Part shown: positions 25,247 through 35,600 of the stretch, one piece after another
Numbering within the stretch: the stretch's first letter is position 1
Layout: every line of letters starts with the position of its first letter
IMG/VR virus record: IMGVR_UViG_3300017749_000035
Location: 1-38,075 of that record
Length of the DNA: 38,075 nt
Source: a virus
Reading direction: 5' to 3' (one strand)
Notes under the pieces: model-generated
What the model saw: the letters and a program-made list of their open reading frames with translations, nothing else
The model's database searches: none
Told to the model about the DNA's origin: nothing
Made by a program: the position numbers and the translations under genes

Positions 25247-26569
25247 ATGGCAGTAACTGAAAGTTTAATAAAAGGAGCATACGCCGCAAACGCGCCAGCC
25301 GCTGTGGCGCCGGGGCAAGCTTGGGTAGATGCCAGCAAGAATATTGCTGCGATGGCTGAGAAGTATTTGATTGCTCAGTCTACTAAGAAAAAGGAAAATA
25401 AAGCAAAGGGTGATACATACCTAACAAATCAAGCCAATAAGTTTGGCAAGAATGTCCAAGGCCCTTTACAAGATCAATACGGAACAGTAAGTGATGACTT
25501 GATTTTTCAACGAGACATATGGCTTGGTGCGGAGGACGATCCAGCGTATCAAACAACGTTATCAATGCACCAGGAACAAGGAGCTGCTGATACGGCTGGT
25601 TTATCTGCCACGGTAACAAACTGGGCTGATATACAAAAGGGAACATGGAAAGGAGCTCCACTTAGCAATTCAGTGACTACTGATGAGTTTTTGTATATAG
25701 CAGAGCCGCAGCTTAGTCAAAGAATGACGTTTGATATAAATGGTGAGTCGGTAACAATAGACAGAGGCACACCTGATGGCAATCAGTGGTTAGAGGATAA
25801 TGCAGAGTTTATTAAAGATGGCACATATAAGCAAACTGGATCTAGGTATGGGCTTCTCAAGATAGAGGGTGAGGGCGATAATCTTACTCACACGTGGGTC
25901 AGCTCAGACGAAGTGCAAGCTCATCTTGACCAGTCTTTAGTTAATATTGAAACTAGAGGAACTATTGCTGATTTAGGTAATAGGATGATGGCGTTAGGTA
26001 CCACGTACGGTAATGCTGACCCAGGTAGAGAAGCTGGCAAAATTGGCTCAACAGGCTACGCGGCTACGAGAGATAAAAGAGTGGAGTTCAACGATACTAA
26101 GGTGAGGCAAGAGATTGAGGGTATGATAACTGACGATATTAAACCGTGGGAGATGAGGTCAATAATTAATGACCCAATGATAGGTGGCGACGTGGCGTTG
26201 ATAACGCACATGGAAACTCTTTTTGATACTACCGACATCGAAGACGCCCTTCAAGCTTTAGAAATACCTGTTTTAAACGAAGAAGGTCAGCCTACGGGTC
26301 AGACGGTTCTAGCGGCAGATATAGATAACAATGGTACGGTGACTAAACAGGAGATGCTTAATTTTATAAAAGCATATGATGACGAGGCTATGATAGGTGA
26401 TGCGAAGAAAGTAGTAGACGGCATGATTAAAGACTATTTATTTAAATATGCTAAACACCAATTCGTAGTTGGAGCTGGTGGTAGTTATGAAACGGAATTA
26501 ACTGCCGGGCAAACTACGGGTGGCACTGAGTACGTAGATCCATTTAAAGACATATTTGACTGGGAGTAA
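25247..26569 (+). CDS. Internal virion protein candidate with EF-hand-like loop
   Basis: This 440-residue protein begins with an Ala/Pro-rich helical segment (GAYAANAPAAVAPGQAW), then a Lys-rich helix (STKKKENKAKGDTYLTNQANKF). Its central and C-terminal parts are mixed helical. Residues 358-369 read DIDNNGTVTKQE, a canonical EF-hand Ca-binding loop with acidic or polar residues at positions 1, 3, 5 and 12 and Gly at 6, followed by a helix (MLNFIKAYDDEAM). It sits between the gp14-like candidate and the giant protein, where T7-type phages encode gp15. The ejection role is inferred from context; the EF-hand is seen directly. Confidence 0.6.
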   Translation: MAVTESLIKGAYAANAPAAVAPGQAWVDASKNIAAMAEKYLIAQSTKKKENKAKGDTYLTNQANKFGKNVQGPLQDQYGTVSDDLIFQRDIWLGAEDDPAYQTTLSMHQEQGAADTAGLSATVTNWADIQKGTWKGAPLSNSVTTDEFLYIAEPQLSQRMTFDINGESVTIDRGTPDGNQWLEDNAEFIKDGTYKQTGSRYGLLKIEGEGDNLTHTWVSSDEVQAHLDQSLVNIETRGTIADLGNRMMALGTTYGNADPGREAGKIGSTGYAATRDKRVEFNDTKVRQEIEGMITDDIKPWEMRSIINDPMIGGDVALITHMETLFDTTDIEDALQALEIPVLNEEGQPTGQTVLAADIDNNGTVTKQEMLNFIKAYDDEAMIGDAKKVVDGMIKDYLFKYAKHQFVVGAGGSYETELTAGQTTGGTEYVDPFKDIFDWE

Positions 26570-26611
26570 ATTAAGACAACAACATATTAACGGGTAACTA
26601 ACGAAACAGTA

Positions 26612-29600
26612 ATGAAAAAGCTTTATAAACTAAGCACGGGTAAGATATATAGAGTATCTGAAGAAAAAGAATCAGGGTTTTTAGAAAAACATCCAAACGC
26701 TGAGTTTGTGAGAGTGGATGTAGAAGAGGGCGCAGCAAAGACGACGAGCTCTGTGGGGAGTGCGACCACGGGGCAACAAAACACAGCACCAATAATAATG
26801 ACGAGCGCAAATACGGACTCATCGCAGGGCGATGGTTCGTCGGATTCACGGTTCACCGCGTTTAGTCCAGATAGAACCGTATATACAGGTGATGAGAGAA
26901 AAGACACCTGGATTCACACAACTTTACAAAACCATCCTGATAAGTGGGTATACGACGAAATGTCTCAAAGCCTCAAGAGTAGAACATCTGTAGTAGGCGA
27001 TGTTAAAGCTTGGGAGGCTAAAGATGCTGTGTTACCTGTTTATGATAACATGAACCTGTTGTTAAATGATGATCTGCAAGAGGGTCTTGATAAAGCTGGT
27101 TATTATGATGTGACGAGAGCCTTCTTTAGTGTTACAGGACAAAGTGATGTTGTTGATGTGATAGACCAGGCTAAATTGCTTGGCGAACAAACTTTAGATG
27201 CTCCGGGTTTTTTAAGGCCTGGTTGGATGGACATAGCTACTAGAATAGAAGGGGACGAATACACCACAGGGCTAGGTGAACACTATAAAACGGGTATGTG
27301 GGACTATAGACCTATGCCAGGTGATGCAATTGAAAAAGGGTTAGATATAGGTTCCAACCATTTATTCAAGCGGTCAGAAGATTTTCAATATAACGCTAGC
27401 TTATTTGCTGAAAACTTCGAGCAAACCTACAATAAGTACAAAGACGATATAGAGTTTAAAAGCTCTACAATAACTCCATACGGTACCGCTAAAAACCCAA
27501 ACGACGATCCATATCAAGGTATGGGCTATACGTTGAAAAACGAGGGTGACAAATTTGGAACTGTTGTAAATATACAGCAGGTAGTAGAAAGTGCGTATAA
27601 AGAAATTGTTGGCGGTGATCAGTTAATTAATTTTGGAGGGGAAAGTTTTGCTACGGATTTAGCTAGTATAAATGAGCTAGAGGCAGCTATGGATGACAAC
27701 GAAGAGTTCGTGGATCCTAATAGCGGTATAACGTATATTAAAGCTCCAAATAGAGGTATAGTTAATAAAAGCGTTTTTGATAGCGGCTTTAGCATAGAAA
27801 CCCCTGTTTTAACAAGAACCGAAGACGGTGGCTACAACGTAGAGTCAAGGGATGATGTTCTTAGAACCGTTAAAAGCGAGACCACAGACGAAATTTACAA
27901 TGAGGTAGTTGGTGAAGCAGCTTTTTGGGAAAATCTTAAACCTTATCAAGAAGTTAAGCGAGAGCAAGTTGGCGTAGACTCGCTTGGTAAACCAATAATG
28001 AGGGACAGAGTACACCTAATGATTGGTGGCACAGATTATTATGATGATCCTCAAAGGTATATGGAGTTGAGATTTCTCTGGAACGTACATAAGCATGCTA
28101 CTGACATAAAGGGTTCTACGCTGTGGTCTAAGTATGATGATATGAGTGACGTGGAGATAATACAAGATTATTACGCTCCAAAAGCCGGCAACGCTGTGGC
28201 TCGCACCATTATCGATGAAGAAGATGATGCTGTAGGATATTTGTCAGGGGAAGAAGACGTTCGAACTAATGAAAACTTCTTCTCTGCCACGGATTACGAG
28301 AACGAGCACGCAGATGGCATTATGGAGGCGTTTGAGTTAAAGGTTGCTGAAGAAACCTCTCAAATGATACTTACTTCTCAAAACCAAGCTCAAATATTAC
28401 AAGAGCAAATTGGTGAGCAATTTCACGAGGAAGCTATAGCTGCTTTTTCTACTGAAATAGAAGAATACAAAACCTCTTTTGCACCAATACAAGAGCGTAT
28501 AGTCGCTGAAATGCAGGCTCTACTACCTGAAGACGCGGGTGAAATGGCGTTGGCCGCATTTAATGAAGAGGTTCAAAAAGCAGTGCAAGCTGCTTGGGAC
28601 GAACATCTAAAACCAGTTCAAGATAAAATCAGCAAGTACGTTGGTAATAAAATTGCTGAAACACAAGAGTGGAAAGATTTCGAAACAGAGCAAAACGAGT
28701 TGTTTACAAACAAACAACAAGAGGTTTGGGATACGTATAAAGACTCTTTTAAATATGATTACGATAGATGGGACGTTAGCGAGTTGGAAAACATTGGCAA
28801 CTACTTAGAAGATACTTACGGTTTTAACCAGCTAGCAGAGCCTGACAAATACAAGATATTAAACAACGTTTGGAAAGACTACGAGCGTAGAGGCAACATT
28901 AGTTCTCCTGAAGATCTGGATGATTATAGAAATGAATTTTGGCACTATTTTTACGATCAATTAAGCACTGATAGCGACTCGCCTAGTGGCAAGAGCTGGT
29001 TCTACCTAAAGTCTATAGCTGAAGAAGTTTTAATAGAAACAAATTCTGTTATGGACGAAAATGGCAGAATTATTGACTACGATTTCTTCTTGGACGAGTT
29101 TCAAGATATGACGGCTGAAGCGGTGGAACAGCAGATGGAAAAACTTGGGCGTAGACTCACCGCTAAAGAGACTGAGGATATTGTGGGTGTCGTTAGAAAA
29201 CGCTATGACTACAACATTAACTATACATTACTGCAGACAAGGCAATGGGCAGAAGATGTTATAGAAAGTCCTGAGAACGCTTATCAAGCCGGTGGTTTTT
29301 GGAGTGGTTTCACTAGTCATAGAGGTCATCAATACGTGCCGGTGATATCGGGCGTAGTTGATCTCGCTCAAAACTGGAAAGTTAAAGCTATTTTAGATAA
29401 GCCGCCCCACGAAAGAACTAAGGCTGAAAACAATTTACTTGCGTTAAGCTCCGTTAGAAGCCAAACAGATCAAATGGTAAGTGATATATCCGTAGCGTAT
29501 AATGCGGGTAGCATGTTTGCGCAGTCAGTGCCTTTTATTGGTGAGTTCATTCTAACGGGTAGTGCTTTTACTGGCGCTAAAACCGCTGCTAAAGTAGCTC

Positions 29601-32600
29601 TTAAAAAGGGTATTTCAAAATCAATAAACAAGAAGATAAAGCAAGAGCTAGCCGAGCAGGGTCTTAAAGCTACGGGGCGTGTCACTGGCGTTAGCAAAAC
29701 AACGGGAGATCTACTACTTCGAGGCAACACGTTAAGTAGAGGCTGGCAGGTCGCTGATAAAGCTACTGATGGTTTAGCGTTTTTAGCTGGAACCGCTGCT
29801 CAAACGTTCGCGCAGCCACATAGAATAGCAAATGCTGTTATTGAACAAATGACTGACGAGCACATGTTTGCTTTTACAACTGACGCAGATGATTTGTTGG
29901 GTCAACTTAGACTTGACACTATACAAGCTGGAACTGCTGAGGGTGAAGAAATAGGACTTGAAGAAGGTAGAGGTTTGTTTGGCGCGTTGGCTGTAGGTTA
30001 TGGAGTTACTTGGGCAGAAATATTTACAGAGCAAATTGGAGCATATTTGCCTGGTCTTGGTAAAGGTTTCTTAAATAAAGTTAAGCTAAAGAAAGGTCCA
30101 CTAGGAGACTTGATGTATAACGCTGATTTATGGGAAAGGATCGCGTTAGGTAGGTTAATGAGACGATACGGTTTTACAAGGTCTGAGCAGGTTATAAACT
30201 GGTCTAAAAACGCAGCTGGATGGAACGGGTTTGCGTCTGAGTTTATGGAGGAGATGATTAACATGCCTCTTGTGAACCTTATAACTGGTAACGATAATAG
30301 GTTTGAGGGTATATTAACATACAACCAAGACGGCAATGTTACTGGTATAGACACTAGAAACCTTAAAACAATAGGCCTGTCTGTTGGAGCTGGAGCGGGT
30401 GTGTTCCAAGGTGGTGGCGCTGTTATCTCCAAAGTTAGAGGACATCTTCCTGCAGTTTACTTTGTAAACAACAAAAGATTCAGCGACGCTAAAGCAGCTG
30501 AAAGATATTTAAGGACAATGAAAGCTAAAGGGCTTTTAAATGAAAACTTAGATATTGAGGTTAGGAATGATTTTGTAGCGTACGATAGGTTTGCTAGCTA
30601 CTTAGAAAAGAACGGTCTTAGCACTGACATTATCAAAAGGCAAGAAGCTAAAACAGTAGGTGATCAAATTACTGCTACAGAAGTAGAGATTATGGAGCAG
30701 TTAACAGAGGAGCAAAGAGCTGAGGTTAGCGAAAAAGACGTTCAGATAGAAGCTTTAGAGCAAAAAAAGTCGGAGGTTAAAGAATCTAATTTACCTACAA
30801 ACGAAAAAGCGAAGCAGGTTAGAGCAATACAAAAAGAAATAGCAGCTTTAACAAATGCTAAAAACGGAATAACCGGAGCAGCTGCTAAAATTGTTGAAAG
30901 AAAAAAGACAAGCGAGCTATACCAACAAACTATAGCAGAGGTTGAAAAAATAAATAATGATTTACGTAAAAAAGGTAAAAAGAACGCTAAGATTACCAGA
31001 GCAAAAACCAAAGAAAGAGCTAGGAAGGTAGCCGCTGGTAGAATCAGGCAGCAACAGTTTGGTGTATATGAAAAAGATGGTAAATACTTTGACGCTAAAA
31101 CTGGTACAGAGGTTTACTTGACGTTAGATCAAGAGGCTCAAATTGATAAAATGATCAACGAAGCCGAAAACTCTCATGGTTACATTGTGCCTGGTGGAGA
31201 AGGTGGTAAGGCTGAAATAATAATTAACGAAGATTATTCTTTAGACAGAAGAGGAGGCAACGTAGCGAAGCACGAGTTCTTACACTTCTTCTTAAACGAA
31301 ATGTTAGAAGGTAGTGCTGAACTTAAGCTTGCATTCGGTAGCGTGTTCAAAAGCCATTTGCAAAACATCGATCCAAAGCTGGTGAGAAATAGCGAGTTCA
31401 GAAAAAGACTAGCTAGCTATAACAACATGTCAGCCGCTGCTCAAGCTGAAGAGGCAATGGCGCTGTACTTAGACGCCATGGTTAATGGTGAGCTACAGTT
31501 TAACGAAAGCATGCTTGTTAAGGTCGGTGATATGATTAGACACTTAATGCATCGCATGGGTGTTAAGATGGAATTTAATACTGGTAAAGACGTATTAAAC
31601 TTCCTAAAAGACTTTAACGTAAACGTAAAGAAAGGAGAGTTTTCTGAGTCTATGATAAAGGCTTTAGAAGGCGAAATAACCATAGGTGGTGCTATAGAGG
31701 CTCAACAAGAGAACATATCAAAGATTGTTGATAAGGAGAAAAATAAGCTAAGAAAAAAGCTGAGCGCTATGGAGGACACGGTAACAGGTGAAGAGCCTAT
31801 TATGTCTGAAGAAACGTTTGAAAAGCTTCTTGACTTTATGTCTAGTAAAGGTATATTGTTTTCTAAAGACGCAACAAACGAAATTAACGAGCTTGGTAAT
31901 ATGGGTTGGGATCAAGAGTCTTGGCAATCTCAAGGTGCTAACTATGCTTTAGAGACCATGATTACAGAGCAAATGCTTGACGGTCTTATTGCAGCAAAGT
32001 TAAAGTTTAAAGACGAAAAGAGTTCAGCAGAAATAGAAACGTTTATAGCGGACGTATACGCAAAGCTATCAACTCACGTAAAGAACTTTAACAAAGGCTT
32101 ATGGGGCACGCCTCAGCAAAATGATAGTCTATATGGCTGGGTAAACTCTCAGTTGGCAAATAAAGCTAATGAAGTTTGGAACGAAGCTCAAAAACCTACA
32201 CAAGAAAAGTGGGCTGCTGATATTGAGGCAACCACATCTGAAGGAGCTCCGTTGTTCCAGATCGCGGCAGAAGAAGATTCTGCTATGGCAAGGTTAGATG
32301 AGATAACTTTAAACGAAGAACAGAAGGTTATATACTCTCAGTTTAGACAAGATTTAGGTCTTAATGAAGACATGATGAACGTTGTGAGAGACGTAGTCGT
32401 GCAGACTTTTGGACGTAGGTTACCTAAAATTGGCACAAAAGAATTCAAAGGCGCGTTAGAAGAGGCTTACAGAAACGAGCTTAAAACACCTATTCAAAAC
32501 ATGATGGGTAAAGGCGCTAGCTATGACATGTTCCTAGAGGAGTATATGGAGACCGTATATACCCAGCTATCTAAAGAAACTCTTCTTCAAATGGAAAGAA

Positions 32601-35600
32601 GAATACCTGAGGAGCTTAGAATATTTACTAGAAATCGTAGGATTACCAAACCAACAGAGGTTGATGCTTTAATAGAGCAAGGGTTGCTACCTAAAGATAC
32701 AAACCGTTTGTCTGGTCCTAACTTAATAGAAAAACTACCTTACCCAGGCACAGAAAAAATAATGGCGTTCTTTAGAGGTAAGAACATGCAAGAGGTGCTA
32801 GGGTACAAGAAGGGCGCTTCAACGTTGGGTACAAGAAAAGACGGTCTAGCTAAATACATAGGGCAAGAGTTAGCGTTTGATGCTACATCAGAGGTGTTAG
32901 GTAGAGAGCAGGTGCGAGATAGGTTCTTAGAGATTGTAGAAATGGGTGGGCAAGATATAGTAGGTAATGAGATAGCTATTATACTTAAGCAGATTGACAG
33001 ACAACCTGGCATCATGTTCTCGAAAGCCAACGAGGCAGACATGCGTAGATTAGCTGATGACGTAAATGTGCATGGTTACGATCACGTATTTCCAGACGGG
33101 CAGTTGTCTCCTGAATACAGCAACATTCACGAAGACTCTTGGAGGCTTATTGAAAGAGTGTTTAGGGGTAATGATTTAACAGAGGATGGAACAAGATTTA
33201 AAACGTCTGTTAAGCGTAATGAAGATATTGACAAATCAATTAGAGAAGCGTTCAACAGCCAGGGCAACTTAAGAATAAACTTAGCGGCTCTACAGAACTT
33301 ACATAGAGACGCTGCAATTATAGCCAAAGAGCTAGGTCCAGAGTTTATGGAAGTTGTTGGATATGACGTGCTAGGATACGTGTACAGGGTTATGGATTCG
33401 GCTGCTGAGAAAAGAGACGGTTCTAAAGGGGTTTTCCACGACGCACTAAACGAAACTAAAACTAAAGTACAAGGTTTAAGTAGTAAAAATATTAGCAACG
33501 ACGTTAGAATCATGAACAAGGGTGCAACCTTGTTTAAAAAAGTAATACGTATACTAGAGAGTGATCAGACAAGAGGCGCTAAGCTTGAGCAAATTGAAGG
33601 TTTGCAAGAGGAAATAGACGCAGCTAACACAGCTAATATTGAGGCCGCTGTTACTATATCTAAAAGCATTGTTAGCCTTGCTAGATCAGGTAAGATTAGC
33701 ATGGTGTCAGCTATAAACTTTTTACAAATTCAAACAGGTATAGTAAATGGTTTAAGAGGTTTATCTAAACTTGATTTAATTGAAGTTAGAGACGGTAGTC
33801 AAAGTCATAAACTAGGTAAAGATCACCCACTGTACAAAGAAGCTTTTAATTTTTACAAAAAGAAAGGTAAAGGTAAGGGTAAGAAGTTTAGAGAGCTAAC
33901 GAACGAGGAAGCTGAAAAGAAAGCTCTTGAAAGCCTAGGTTGGAAAGGCGAGCATTTAGCGCCTAACAGTAATACTATGCTTGAGCTCGTTAGTTTAATG
34001 TCCCAGAAAGATGCAGTTACAGATGAGCAAGTAGAAAATATTTTTAAAGATCACTCTCAAGCTTTAGTTACTAAGTATCTTGCTGACGTAATGGATGACG
34101 TTGGTGGCGCAAATAACACAACTAACTTTGAAAGAATAAAGTTTTTAGATCCGTCGCATCAAGACGTTATTTCTGGTAGTGGTGGTAGAAGTTATAATGA
34201 CTTTATGATTGATAGAGCCGTTGAGGGTATTATGTTTTCTAAGTCTGTAGATAAGTCTAGTGCAGCTAAACTTAAGAGCCAGCAGAACGCCCGACTAACT
34301 TACAACGAGAGCACAGAGAGCAGAGGTATGTCTACGTTTGATTTTGATGAGACATTGATCATTGAGGGTGAAAACTTTATAACAGCAACACACCCAACTA
34401 CTGGGGAGGTAACTAAAATTAGTTCTGGCAATTGGCCTTTAGAAGGCCCTAAAATGGCTGCGCAAGGTTATCAGTTTGACTTTTCTGATTTTGTAAACGT
34501 TAGAGGTGGTGTCGAAGGTCCTCTTCTTCAGAAAATGAGGAACCAAATAGAAAAGTACGGTGCAGACAACGTGTTTGTGCTTACAGCAAGACAGCAAGAA
34601 AGTGCTACAGCAATATATGAGTGGTTGAAGACTCAAGGTATCAACTTACCGTTTGAAAATATAACAGGTCTAGGTAAGAGCGAGGGATCAGCTAAGGCTG
34701 AGTGGATGCTAGGTAAGTATGCGGAAGGTTATAATGACATGTACTTTGTTGATGACGCTTTACCTAACGTTACTGCTGTTAAAAAAGTATTAGAAGCTCT
34801 AGACATTAAATCAAAAGTTGTTCAAGCTCGCATCATGTTTAGTAAAGATGCTAGTGGTGAGTTTAATGAAATGCTTGAGCGTAACAAAGATGTTGATGCT
34901 AAGAAAACTTTTTCTGCTGCAGAAGCTAGACGTAGAGGGGCTACTAAAGGTAGGTTTGAGTTCTTTATACCGCCATCCGCAGAAGACTTCAAAGGTCTTA
35001 TGTATAAAGTCTTAGGTAGAGGAAAACAGGGTGAACAAGATTTAGCCTGGATTGAAGAGAACCTAATTAATCCTTACGCAAGAGGCATAAGAGATCACAA
35101 CGCTATGAAGCAAAAAATGGCTAGTGAGTTTAGGGCTTTGCGTAAAAAAGGCGTTGGCTTAAAGAAAAAAGTTCCTGGAACTAATTTTTCTGTAGAGCAA
35201 GCTATAAGAGTATACTTGTTTAACAAAGCCGGTTATCAAATACCTGGTTTAGCTAAATCAACGCAAGTAAAGTTAATAAACCACGTGTCTGGTAACTCTG
35301 ATCTCATTAATTATGCTGGTGCGCTAAGCAAGGTGACTCGAACCGCCGAAGGTTACATGGAGCCAACTGAGTTCTGGGATTTAGGCACTATTGCTTCTGA
35401 CATGAGGTCTTTAGTAGACGTGACTAATAGAGAGGGTTTTCTAGCTGAATGGAAAGCTAATAGAGACGCTATATTTTCTGAAGAAAACGTAAACAAGCTT
35501 GAAGCTATATTTGGCACGAACTACAGAGACGCACTAGAGAACATGCTTTATAGGATGGAGACTGGTAGTAATAGAACCACTGGCGCAAAAGATAAGGTTG

